64,000 bases of DNA from Domibacillus indicus (GTDB lineage: Bacteria > Bacillota > Bacilli > Bacillales > Domibacillaceae): NCBI RefSeq assembly GCF_023715895.1, contig NZ_JAMBOO010000006.1:62001-126000 (forward strand), in the 5' to 3' direction. Below the pieces are notes generated by a model. That model saw only the letters and a program-made list of their open reading frames with translations. It had not been told where the DNA came from and did not search any database. The stretch's first letter is position 1. Every line of letters starts with the position of its first letter. A program made the position numbers and the translations under genes. Shown one piece after another: positions 51,453 to 59,818 of the stretch.

Positions 51453-53522
51453 TTATTCAAAGTCTGGTGCCTGACGGTGTTCCGTTCCTTCTTGATACGA
51501 GTAAGCAAGCTTGATCAGCGTCGGCTCGCTAAACGCTGTCCCAAGCATCTCCATGCCAATCGGCAGTCCTTCATCACTGAATCCGATTGGAACCGACATC
51601 GCTGGATAGCCTGAGAATGGGCTTAATTTAGGATTTGGCCCGCCGCCCTGATCACCGCCAATTTTTTGCGGCAGTATAGCTGAAGTTGGATACACTAAAG
51701 CGTCTATATCCTGTTCTTCGTACACTTCCATTAAACTTTCAGTCGTAATTTTAGGACGATTTACGATGATGTCCTGATAAGTGGCATCTTCTTCTAGAGA
51801 TACTTTCGCATCCCGCGCTCTCATTGATTCTTCCATTGCAGGATGATATTTTCCGCTCTCGATAATCTCACTCAGCGATTTTACAGGTGCATTTTCTCCA
51901 AGCGAAGCTAAATAATCATTTAACTGAAATTTAAACTCATAGGAGCTTAAGCTTGGGTAAGCCATAATTTTATCCAGGTTTGGAATGGTAACGTCTACTA
52001 CCTCCGCTCCGAGCGCTTCCATATCATCAATCGCCTGCTCGGTCGCTTCAATAATCTGCTCGTCTTCTCCAAATAGAGCTTTGACAACGCCGATCCGCGC
52101 ACCTTTTAACCCATCTTCATCCAGGTAATCGGTGTAGCTGTCCGGAATATGGCCATTGCTTTTTTCCGTGATCGGATCCGCCTCATCGTAACCAACAATT
52201 GCATCCAGCACAACAGCCGCGTCTTCCACAGTTCTAGCCAGCGGCCCGCCCGTGTCCTGCGTCAGTGCAAGTGGAATAATGCCATCCCGGCTGGCAAGAC
52301 CCATTGTCGGCCTGATTCCAACAAGGTTGTTGAAAGAAGCCGGTACCCGAATCGAACCGCCTGTATCTGTTCCCAGTCCTGCTGCCGCAAAGTTTGAAGC
52401 AACAGCAGCACCGGTTCCACCGCTTGAGCCACCGGGATAACGTGTTAAGTCATACGGATTCAAAGTCTGCCCGCCCAATGAACTGTATGTATTAAAGCCA
52501 AAAGCAAATTCATGCAGGTTTGCTTTGCCGATAATGACGGCACCTTCCTCACGCAGCTTCGCTGTCTGGAAAGCATCATCCGGTGCCATCGATCCTTCCA
52601 ATGATAAGGAACCAGCTGTAGTTGGCATATCGACTGTGTCATAATTATCTTTTAACACAATAGGAATGCCATGCAGCGCTCCGCGGATTTTTCCTTCTGC
52701 CCGCTCTCTATCAAGCTGTTTTGCGGTTTCGATCGCTTGTGCGTTCACGGAGATCATTGAGTTGATCTTTGGCCCCTGCTGGTCAAACTTTTCGATACGA
52801 TCCAAATAAAAACGGACCAGCTCTTCTGAACTCAATTCTCCTTCTTCCATCGCAGCACTCATTTCAGCAATGGTTGCTTCTTCTATATCGAACTGCTCAA
52901 CCAGTTCTTTTTGGAGAAAGTGAAACAGCCGTAAAATGGTTGCGGCAGATTGTTCACGTGTCATATGCAAGGCCGGATTGAACTTGCCGTTCGTGTCGCC
53001 ATACATAAATTCAGCTCTTTCAACCGCTCCAATCGAACCGGCGAACGCCCCGTCATCCTTTACATCCTCGAACGATTCGGCTGCAGACGCAAGCTCCGCG
53101 GTTTCGGCTAAAATTCTGGCAGCCTGCTCGCGCGAAACCGGCTCGTTTGGCCGGAATGTTCCATCACTGTAACCGGCAATCCAGCCTTTTTCCGCCGCTT
53201 TTAAAATCGCAGGGCCTAATGTGCTCGCAGCAGGAACATCTTTAAATGTTTTCGAGGAACCTTCCGGCAGCTCCTCTCCACCAGCTGACTCGTATACAGC
53301 CACAACGAGCCGGGCAAATTCCCCTCTTGTCACAGCCTGCTTCGGTTTAAATGTGCCATCTATGTATCCACTGACTAAACCACGCTCTTTTGCTTCTGTT
53401 ACTTCTGCTGCCAGCCGTCCTTCTACATCTGAAAACTCGGCTCCCGCTGTTGTCGCAAACACGCTCAGCCCCATCGTGATACTTGCTGTAAATAGTGCTG
53501 CTGTTTTACTTTGTTTCTTCAT
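51453..53522 (-). CDS. secreted SLH-domain amidase (amidase signature family)
   Basis: 689 residues. A signal peptide (about 1-28) is followed by three SLH domains (about 30-75, 90-135, 145-190; FSDV ... GYIDGTFKPKQAVTRGEFA pattern), which anchor proteins to wall polymers. The amidase signature domain (about 210-680) has the Ser-Ser-Lys triad: Lys in VLKDNYDT, Ser in PGGSSGG and the nucleophilic Ser in TDTGGSIR. Amidases of this family are usually cytoplasmic, so a wall-anchored one is odd. AGGAGG precedes the ATG. Confidence 0.9.
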   Translation of the reverse strand: MKKQSKTAALFTASITMGLSVFATTAGAEFSDVEGRLAAEVTEAKERGLVSGYIDGTFKPKQAVTRGEFARLVVAVYESAGGEELPEGSSKTFKDVPAASTLGPAILKAAEKGWIAGYSDGTFRPNEPVSREQAARILAETAELASAAESFEDVKDDGAFAGSIGAVERAEFMYGDTNGKFNPALHMTREQSAATILRLFHFLQKELVEQFDIEEATIAEMSAAMEEGELSSEELVRFYLDRIEKFDQQGPKINSMISVNAQAIETAKQLDRERAEGKIRGALHGIPIVLKDNYDTVDMPTTAGSLSLEGSMAPDDAFQTAKLREEGAVIIGKANLHEFAFGFNTYSSLGGQTLNPYDLTRYPGGSSGGTGAAVASNFAAAGLGTDTGGSIRVPASFNNLVGIRPTMGLASRDGIIPLALTQDTGGPLARTVEDAAVVLDAIVGYDEADPITEKSNGHIPDSYTDYLDEDGLKGARIGVVKALFGEDEQIIEATEQAIDDMEALGAEVVDVTIPNLDKIMAYPSLSSYEFKFQLNDYLASLGENAPVKSLSEIIESGKYHPAMEESMRARDAKVSLEEDATYQDIIVNRPKITTESLMEVYEEQDIDALVYPTSAILPQKIGGDQGGGPNPKLSPFSGYPAMSVPIGFSDEGLPIGMEMLGTAFSEPTLIKLAYSYQEGTEHRQAPDFE

Positions 53523-53650
53523 GCCATCTCCTCCTCTAGCTATCTACTTTTTAAATTAGCAAATCCAAGTTCTCATTTCTCTTTTCATGTCATATTTCCT
53601 TACACGATTTAACGAAAGCCATTTTTACTTGATTGGGAGGAAATAAAAAA

Positions 53651-53676
53651 ACAAGCGCAAATCAATTTGCGCTTGT
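53651..53676 (-). terminator. terminator of the lipoprotein gene
   Basis: Stem ACAAGCGCAAA / TTTGCGCTTGT. Confidence 0.8.
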
Positions 53677-53677
53677 T

Positions 53678-54127
53678 TTACTGGCCGAGCTTTTCAATAT
53701 TATTCCGGAGCTCCTGAAGTTCCTGGACCGTCTTTAACAGTTCCGTATTTTCTAAAAGAGCAGCCGGGTCAAGTGTACCGTTTTCGAGCTTGCTGTTTAC
53801 TTCATTTAAACCTGATTCAAGCTGTGCACTGTAATCAAGGAGCTTTTCATGCACGCCTTCCGCAATGACCGGCGCTTCCATTTGCTGCACCTGGTCAATT
53901 TCCTGCTGCATGTTTTCAAGCTGCGCCTGAGCATCCTCCATCAAGTTCGGATTTGATGCAGCATTTTCAAGCAGCGCCGGAATATCACTTGCAAACTGCT
54001 GTGTTTCATCCAAAAAGCCTGATATATCATTGGCATAGGTTAACGTATCATTGGCCTGGTCGAGCAGGCTGCACCCGCTTAATAGAATAGCAGACAGCCC
54101 GGCAGCCGCGGCCCATTTTAACATCAT
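53678..54127 (-). CDS. small lipoprotein, coiled-coil
   Basis: 149 residues. The N-terminus is a lipoprotein signal with lipobox LLSG-C (cysteine near 19). The mature part is a long helical, Gln/Glu/Leu-rich protein (ENAASNPNLMEDAQAQLEN, LQELRNNIEKLGQ), probably a coiled coil. It resembles DUF6376 lipoproteins. ATG at 54127 has AGGAGG seven bases upstream. Confidence 0.75.
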   Translation of the reverse strand: MMLKWAAAAGLSAILLSGCSLLDQANDTLTYANDISGFLDETQQFASDIPALLENAASNPNLMEDAQAQLENMQQEIDQVQQMEAPVIAEGVHEKLLDYSAQLESGLNEVNSKLENGTLDPAALLENTELLKTVQELQELRNNIEKLGQ

Positions 54128-54208
54128 ATCGTTTCCTCCTGTTTCTTCGTTATCTAGTATACGAATGATACAAGCAAATGGATTCATTTCTTTTCACAAA
54201 AAAATTCA

Positions 54209-54225
54209 CCGGCTTTGAGCCGGTC
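54209..54225 (-). terminator. weak hairpin ACCGGC/GCCGGT
   Basis: A 6-bp stem beside the dispersed repeat; could terminate the cobalamin operon read leftward, though the T-tail is short. Confidence 0.35.
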
Positions 54226-54232
54226 AATGAGG

Positions 54233-54375
54233 GTGTAGACAAAATAAGAAAACAGGCTGATTGAAAACGCCTGCTCTTCCAGGAACGCCGCCGGCTGAGA
54301 AGTGAGTGACCTTTTTCGGGTCATGAGCATTCGCAGACGGCAAGTGACGCCGAAAGCGGACGTTTGCGGGCATCC
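54233..54375. repeat. dispersed ~145-bp repeat, copy 2
   Basis: From GTGTAGACAAAATAAG to GTTTGCGGGCATCC, matching 19174-19318 at roughly 85%. It abuts the cblS stop codon exactly. Flanking 9-mers TCAATGAGG and TCAACGAGG differ by one base and could be a target-site duplication. Confidence 0.8.
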
Positions 54376-55050
54376 TTATTCAACGAGGTGCAGCCGGTAA
54401 AGCCGCCCTGCTGCTTCTTCTATTCGCTGTGCCGTTCCTTCTTCAAAGGCAACTAAAAAACAAGTAGATGGCCCGGCTGATTTTTTCATATCCAGCTCGC
54501 AGCGGCCCTTTTTGCCGGAAAGCTGCTCAAGCTCATAGGCAATTCCTTTTGACCCGACAGGCAAAACAGCCCGGATACCTTCCATTTTGACGATTTCGTG
54601 AAAAACAGCGAGAGGCGCTACATCCTCTGTGCATTCCAGTACTTCATTGCCGACGAGCGGCTTGCCAATAACACCGTACTGTACTTCTCTTCCTTCTACA
54701 CGGCCGGCTTCCCGAGCATCCCGGCCGATGATGACCATGCCGGCGGCTGACTGAAGCATACTGAAGTTCGATTCTGTACTGCCGGTCACCTCCAGTGCAC
54801 AGCCAAGCTCAGCCGCCGCCCGCTGAACCCCTTCCTTGAGCGCCTTCCATGCCTCATCTCCGGAGAAATTATGAAGAACTGCCGCAAACGGCTCTCCGCC
54901 AGCAGCCATACATTCCATTAAAGCAACCCGGGCTGAAAAGTAACCAACTACTTCATATGGAGCCCTGACGGCATCATGTTCCTTTTCTCCAATAGCGCCG
55001 CTGTTATCAGCAGCGATAATCAGTCCGTTTGTTCGAATTACATCACGCAT
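54376..55050 (-). CDS. cblS: alpha-ribazole kinase
   Basis: About 224 residues with an AIR-synthase-like fold (NGLIIAADNSGAIGEKEHD, PYEVVGYFSARVALMECMA), matching CblS, which phosphorylates alpha-ribazole. It replaces the CobT route to alpha-ribazole phosphate. Its start overlaps the end of cblT; ATG at 55050 is likelier, with ATG at 55062 possible. No strong ribosome site, consistent with translational coupling. Confidence 0.8.
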   Translation of the reverse strand: MRDVIRTNGLIIAADNSGAIGEKEHDAVRAPYEVVGYFSARVALMECMAAGGEPFAAVLHNFSGDEAWKALKEGVQRAAAELGCALEVTGSTESNFSMLQSAAGMVIIGRDAREAGRVEGREVQYGVIGKPLVGNEVLECTEDVAPLAVFHEIVKMEGIRAVLPVGSKGIAYELEQLSGKKGRCELDMKKSAGPSTCFLVAFEEGTAQRIEEAAGRLYRLHLVE

Positions 55051-55531
55051 AAAAACGGCCATACCGTTTCTTAAATAGGGGTACAAGGCGAGGAAGCAAT
55101 ACGTACGCGGCCGCACCGTTGATCAAAGCAGCAACTCCAATCGCCGGTACCGAGCTTACATAAAACACCATACCCATAAAGGGGATAAACAGCGCCGGCA
55201 GCACGATTCCATTTAAAAAGACAAAGACCGGCAGGGCAGTCCATTTCCGGCCTGAACGGTATATCCGGCCGAAAACCCACATAACGGCGGCCATTTCCAC
55301 TGCCACAATCCCGTGCAGCGGCCCCATTGGAAAGCCGCCGAACAGCGCTGAGACGATATGGCCAAAAGCACCGATCAAGGCTCCTGCGGCCGGGCCCAGC
55401 AAAACCGCACCAATCAGTGCCGGAAATGAATCAAGCGCCACACTTGAAACAGGTGCCGGCACTTTTATCATCCCGCCCGCCACAGACAGCGCAATAAACA
55501 GCGCCAGCCAGCTTACTTTTCCCGCTCTCAT
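55043..55531 (-). CDS. cblT: alpha-ribazole transporter (ECF-type S component)
   Basis: 162 residues, ~5 transmembrane helices, of the S-component type (LDSFPALIGAVLLGPAAGALIGAFGH and FGGFPMGPLHG). With CblS it lets the cell use exogenous alpha-ribazole. The ATG overlaps the pduO stop (ATGA). A shared ECF energising module must be elsewhere. Confidence 0.82.
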   Translation of the reverse strand: MRAGKVSWLALFIALSVAGGMIKVPAPVSSVALDSFPALIGAVLLGPAAGALIGAFGHIVSALFGGFPMGPLHGIVAVEMAAVMWVFGRIYRSGRKWTALPVFVFLNGIVLPALFIPFMGMVFYVSSVPAIGVAALINGAAAYVLLPRLVPLFKKRYGRFYA

Positions 55532-56115
55532 GATTTGTCCTCTTTCCGTTTTCCTTTCCGGAAAACATTGGCGCTCCGGACGTACTCCACATCTTTCACG
55601 CCTTCACGAAAGTTAATAACACGGGCAATGGCAAAGAAATAGTCTGATAAACGGTTTAAATATTTCAGTGTCACCGGGTGCACTTCTTCACCCGTGCGCA
55701 TAAGCGCGACAACAAGACGTTCCGCCCGGCGCGCTACTGTGCGTGCCAAATGAATATGGGCAGAGCCTTTTGAGCCGCCCGGCAGGATAAATCGTTCCAG
55801 CTCCGGCGCTTCCTGAATATACGTGTCAATTTTTGCTTCCATGTTATCAATCGATTCCTGCTGCAGCTTAAAACCACGCTTCCCGTTGATCGTGGCAAGA
55901 TCGCCGCCACAGTCGAACAGTTCATGCTGAATGGTTTCCAGATCCGCCAGAATATCATGAAACTTGACCGGGTCAAGCTCAGTCATCGCTATGCCGACAA
56001 CTGAATTTAATTCATCAACTGTGCCATAGGCGTCTACCCGGACATTGTCTTTGCCAACCCGCCCTCCGATAATGCTCGTTTCTCCTTTGTCGCCTGTTCG
56101 TGTATACAGTCTCAT
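55528..56115 (-). CDS. pduO: cob(I)alamin adenosyltransferase, PduO type
   Basis: 195 residues. TRTGDKGETSIIGGRVGKDN is the N-terminal ATP-binding loop of PduO-type enzymes; VARRAERLVVAL and LNRLSDYFFAIAR are the conserved C-terminal helices. It transfers the adenosyl group from ATP to corrinoid. ATG at 56115 has AAAGGAGG upstream and overlaps the preceding stop. Confidence 0.93.
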   Translation of the reverse strand: MRLYTRTGDKGETSIIGGRVGKDNVRVDAYGTVDELNSVVGIAMTELDPVKFHDILADLETIQHELFDCGGDLATINGKRGFKLQQESIDNMEAKIDTYIQEAPELERFILPGGSKGSAHIHLARTVARRAERLVVALMRTGEEVHPVTLKYLNRLSDYFFAIARVINFREGVKDVEYVRSANVFRKGKRKEDKS

Positions 56116-56537
56116 TCTGTTTCCTCCTTTATTGTTTCGGCAATACCATACCAGACGGTGTCTACACGTCTGGAGGCGGCTGCCGTATCTTGAAAACACC
56201 AGCCCGCTGCATCACGGAAAAAACGGTCAAAAGCATTCATTGGCACAATGCCTTTTGTAATATCCGTCCCAATTAAAATCACTGTCCGGTCTTCTTTTTG
56301 CCACTTCTCCAGCTGTTTTCGAAACAGCAGCCGGGCTTCCTCCGGTGTTTCAGACCGCTCCAGCAGGGCACGTATATACCGCTCTACCCCTTCCAGTACA
56401 ACGATTTCTTCCCTTAATTCAGGTGCTTCCTTTTCTTTATAAAACGAATGCCACTGGTGCGGCGTCTGCTCCAGCTTATAAAAAGCGGTCACCCATTTTT
56501 TCTTGCCGTTAAAGGCACCACCCGTAACGAAGTGCAT
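56112..56537 (-). CDS. second, short CobU-like protein
   Basis: 141 residues. The start MHFVTGGAFNGKKKW is a P-loop like that of CobU, and the end (TDITKGIVPMNAFDRFFRDAAGW ... VDTVWYGIAETI) follows CobU motifs. About 40 residues of the middle part are missing relative to the 180-residue CobU of this operon. Might be a cobinamide kinase/guanylyltransferase-related enzyme or a degenerate paralogue. ATG at 56537 has GAGGAGGGGG upstream. Confidence 0.7.
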   Translation of the reverse strand: MHFVTGGAFNGKKKWVTAFYKLEQTPHQWHSFYKEKEAPELREEIVVLEGVERYIRALLERSETPEEARLLFRKQLEKWQKEDRTVILIGTDITKGIVPMNAFDRFFRDAAGWCFQDTAAASRRVDTVWYGIAETIKEETE

Positions 56538-57100
56538 CGTTTCCCCCTCCTCATGTCGGTCAGGCTTCCCGAAAGCTCGAACCCCTGCCCATTTTCTGAT
56601 GTCCATTCACCAAATCCTTTTGCTTCCGGCGCCCAAACCGATAATAAATGGCGGATCACACCCCCATGGGTCACAAGCGCCGCACGCTGGATGTTCCGCT
56701 CAGCCATTTCGTTTAATACATCGCGAAACCCTTCTTCCACGCGTTTGGCGAAGGAGGCATACGAATCGCCGCCCGGTACTGGAAGGGAGTAGTCCTCAAG
56801 CCAGCGCTGATAAGCCGGTTCATGCTCCAGCTCAACATGCGTTTTCCCTTCCCATTCCCCAAAATGAAACTCACGCAGTTTGTCGAACACGGTTTGCGGC
56901 TGCGGCCAAAACACTGTGGCAGTTTGCCTGCAGCGCACTAAATCACTTGTTACGATCCAATCATACTCTGCCATTGGCCGCCTAAGCGCTGCTCTCCCGC
57001 TTTCGCTGAGCGGCACATCGGTCCAGCCGCAAAATTGCTTCCTCTCGTTTGCTTCTGTTATCCCGTGCCGAAAGAGACCGACAGCCACACAATCATCCAT
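56489..57100 (-). CDS. cobC: histidine phosphatase CobC-like
   Basis: About 203 residues. Phosphoglycerate-mutase-like: the LFRHGITEANE motif with catalytic His, Arg in DLVRCRQTA, and THGGVIR. Probably the alpha-ribazole-5'-phosphate (or adenosylcobalamin-5'-phosphate) phosphatase. Overlaps cobS by 43 bp; ATG at 57100 is preferred, GGAG 13 bp upstream. Confidence 0.82.
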   Translation of the reverse strand: MDDCVAVGLFRHGITEANERKQFCGWTDVPLSESGRAALRRPMAEYDWIVTSDLVRCRQTATVFWPQPQTVFDKLREFHFGEWEGKTHVELEHEPAYQRWLEDYSLPVPGGDSYASFAKRVEEGFRDVLNEMAERNIQRAALVTHGGVIRHLLSVWAPEAKGFGEWTSENGQGFELSGSLTDMRRGKRCTSLRVVPLTARKNG

Positions 57101-57834
57101 AACAGCAGTTCCGCTCCTTCCTGTGAAGCACCGAGTAAATCTCCGGTCATTCCGCCGAATTCTTTTTTCATGGCGCCTTTTATCCATATAAAATATATCC
57201 ACGAAGCACCTGCCATTACCCAAAACATAGGGTGAAGCGCATAAACAAGCAAAGCCGCCAGGAAAAAACAGCCGTAGACAAACGGCAGTGAAGCAGAACG
57301 CCCTTGTTGAAAAAAAGCGGCTAAGCCTTCTTCTTTCGCCGGCGGTACGTACTGAAGCAGAAGGCCGGTCAGCGCCTGTGCAAAAAACGGGATAAGAACG
57401 ATGCTGTATGTATACTCGCTGCCAGCGCGCACCGTTTCGTAAATAAATAGAAATTTAGCCGCTAAAAGCAAAACAAGGGCCAGGACTCCGAATGCACCCA
57501 TATGGGGATCTTTTAAAATAGCAAGCCTCTTTTCCTTATCACGAAAGGAAAAATGGGCGTCTGCCCAGTCCATCCATCCGTCCAAATGCAGCCCTCCGGT
57601 TAACGCAATGGGCAGCAGCCAGACAAGAAACGCAGCGGACAGCGCTGAAAAGGGACTCCATTCCAGCAGCAGCCAAAAAGCGCCGGCATAGATACATCCT
57701 TTCGCCATGCCAAGCAACGGCAGTAAATGCAGAACGGCTTTTCGCTCAGCCCGCTCCATGGGCAAAGTTCGGTGCAAAGGAACGATCGTAAAAAATTGCA
57801 GGATGATCCCGGCAGCGTATAAGTAGGATTTCAT
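57058..57834 (-). CDS. cobS: adenosylcobinamide-GDP ribazoletransferase
   Basis: 258 residues, ~7 transmembrane helices. The GGLHLDGWMDWADAHFSFRDKE motif with acidic metal-binding residues is the CobS signature. It joins AdoCbi-GDP to alpha-ribazole or its phosphate. The ATG overlaps the cobQ stop. Confidence 0.95.
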   Translation of the reverse strand: MKSYLYAAGIILQFFTIVPLHRTLPMERAERKAVLHLLPLLGMAKGCIYAGAFWLLLEWSPFSALSAAFLVWLLPIALTGGLHLDGWMDWADAHFSFRDKEKRLAILKDPHMGAFGVLALVLLLAAKFLFIYETVRAGSEYTYSIVLIPFFAQALTGLLLQYVPPAKEEGLAAFFQQGRSASLPFVYGCFFLAALLVYALHPMFWVMAGASWIYFIWIKGAMKKEFGGMTGDLLGASQEGAELLLWMIVWLSVSFGTG

Positions 57835-59288
57835 TGCCGCTCCTCCAAAATAGCTTCAAACGCCGGCCAATCAAGATGTTTCTCAAGATGAGCGGCAATC
57901 CGGTCATAGGTGCCATCCCGATTTATATCTGCCGGCGGCCGCTTCGTCAAACCCTTTGCCTGACGAAGCCTATTCAGCCAGTCGGCTCGAAAAGCATCAT
58001 TGTAAAATAAATGATGTAAGTACGTGCCGCAGAGCTGCCCATCTTCTGAACGATAGCCGTCCGCATGCGAAGCCCCCGTTAAAAACGGCGGGCCGTCTAC
58101 GGTCGTCCGGCCAAAGTGAATTTCATAACCGGACAGCGGAATCCCATTCGCCGTTCCTGTTGTACGGATGACCGTTTTTTTCTTTTGGAATACCGTATCA
58201 GCCGGAATCAGGCTAAGTGCTCGTTCGATCGAACCCGGCACCCCGGTGTCACGGCCTTCTGGATCAATCAGCTCTCTTCCTATGAGCTGAAAGCCGCCGC
58301 ATAAGCCCATAACCGTTCCTCCTTTTTCGGCAAAGGAACAGATTTTTTGGGCGAGGCCGGTGTCTTTTAAAAAGCGGAGATCCGCAAAAGCGCTTTTTGT
58401 ACCTGGAATAATGACAGCATCCGGCTGCCCAAACGTATCCGCACTGCCCACCCAGCGCACACTCACATCTTCTTCAAATGCAAACGGTTCTATATCACTT
58501 CCATTGGATACGTACGGCAGACGGATAACAGCAAGCTCTATTTGGGCTCCTTCCCGGTTTACATTGCGGATCGAAAGAGAATCCTCTCCTTCAAGCGCAT
58601 GCCCCGGCAAAAATGGAAGAACCGCGAGAACAGGAATACCCGTATAATCTTCGATCCACTTTTTCCCGTCTTCAAAGAAAGCAGGGTCACCGTGAAACCT
58701 GTTTACGATAATGCCTTTTACCCTCCTGCGTTCTTCTTCCTCTAAAAGAGCGAGTGTTCCGACAAGCGAGGCAAACAGGCCGCCGCGGTCGATATCTGCT
58801 GTTAAAAGAACGGGCACATCCGCAAGCTCCGCCGTTTTCATGTTTACGACTTCCCGTTTTTTCAAATTCATTTCAACGGGACTGCCAGCACCTTCAATCA
58901 CAAGTGTATCGCCCAGCTTTTCTGCTTCTTTGAGCCCTGTTTGAATAGCGGAAATGGCCTGCTCATAATAGGACTTTCTGTACGCCATGCCCGACATGAC
59001 TTCAAGCCGTTCCCCAAACAGCACAATTTCCGACGAGCCATTGCCCGCAGGCTTTAAAAGCAGCGGATTCATGCAGGGACTGGCCTCAAGGCCCGCCGCC
59101 TCGGCCTGCAGTCCCTGCGCCCGGCCGATTTCTTTTCCGTCAGCTGTCACATAGGAGTTATTCGATACATTTTGCGGCTTAAATGGAACCGGCCGGTATC
59201 CTTTTTGCAAAAGAAGACGGCAAAGAGCCGTCGCAATAAAACTTTTTCCCGCATCGGAAGAGGTTCCTTGAATCATCACTCCGCGCAT
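57831..59288 (-). CDS. cobQ: cobyric acid synthase
   Basis: 485 residues. Walker-type GTSSDAGKSFIATALCRLL at the N-terminus, then the dethiobiotin-synthase-like domain and a triad glutamine amidotransferase domain (VMGLCGGFQLIG, with Cys; TYLHHLF). It amidates the corrin ring at positions b, d, e and g. ATG at 59288 has AAAGGCGGG upstream. Confidence 0.95.
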   Translation of the reverse strand: MRGVMIQGTSSDAGKSFIATALCRLLLQKGYRPVPFKPQNVSNNSYVTADGKEIGRAQGLQAEAAGLEASPCMNPLLLKPAGNGSSEIVLFGERLEVMSGMAYRKSYYEQAISAIQTGLKEAEKLGDTLVIEGAGSPVEMNLKKREVVNMKTAELADVPVLLTADIDRGGLFASLVGTLALLEEEERRRVKGIIVNRFHGDPAFFEDGKKWIEDYTGIPVLAVLPFLPGHALEGEDSLSIRNVNREGAQIELAVIRLPYVSNGSDIEPFAFEEDVSVRWVGSADTFGQPDAVIIPGTKSAFADLRFLKDTGLAQKICSFAEKGGTVMGLCGGFQLIGRELIDPEGRDTGVPGSIERALSLIPADTVFQKKKTVIRTTGTANGIPLSGYEIHFGRTTVDGPPFLTGASHADGYRSEDGQLCGTYLHHLFYNDAFRADWLNRLRQAKGLTKRPPADINRDGTYDRIAAHLEKHLDWPAFEAILEERQ

Positions 59289-59818
59289 AAAATCCCGCCT
59301 TTCTTGACAATGGGAATACCGTGCTCTACTAAAATAGCAGTCTCGCATTCCTGTACAAGCCGCTGGTGAACCATGCCGAGCTTTGCCGCATACTGCGCCG
59401 TCAATTCACCCGGCATCGGCTCAAACGACAGCTCGTTGGAAACAAGAACGACCGCATGCGTCCGGCCAGCCAGCGAAAGCAAATCACTTACGATTCGTTC
59501 ATCTGCTTCGGAGGCCGGCTTGTCCTCACGAAAAAACTCACCGGCCAAAAGCGTCGTAATACAATCGACCAGCAGTATATCAGACGGCGCTGTCTCGATC
59601 CGGCCCAGGTCAACAGATTGTTCCACCGTTATCCATCTGGCACCTGATTTTGCCCGGCGATCTTGATGGTGGCGGATACGTTCCTTCATTTCGCTGTCTG
59701 TCCGCTGTCCGCATGCTGCATAAACGAGCCGGCTTTCCTCACAGGCCAGCTGCATCGCTAGCTTTTCAGCCAGGCTGCTTTTTCCGCTGCGGACACCTCC
59801 TGTAATAAAAACGATCAT
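59276..59818 (-). CDS. cobU: bifunctional adenosylcobinamide kinase / guanylyltransferase
   Basis: 180 residues with the P-loop GGVRSGKSS, the RIRHHQDRRA motif including the guanylylated His, and LVSNELSFEPMP. It makes AdoCbi-P and AdoCbi-GDP. ATG at 59818 with GGAAGG upstream. Confidence 0.94.
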   Translation of the reverse strand: MIVFITGGVRSGKSSLAEKLAMQLACEESRLVYAACGQRTDSEMKERIRHHQDRRAKSGARWITVEQSVDLGRIETAPSDILLVDCITTLLAGEFFREDKPASEADERIVSDLLSLAGRTHAVVLVSNELSFEPMPGELTAQYAAKLGMVHQRLVQECETAILVEHGIPIVKKGGILCAE

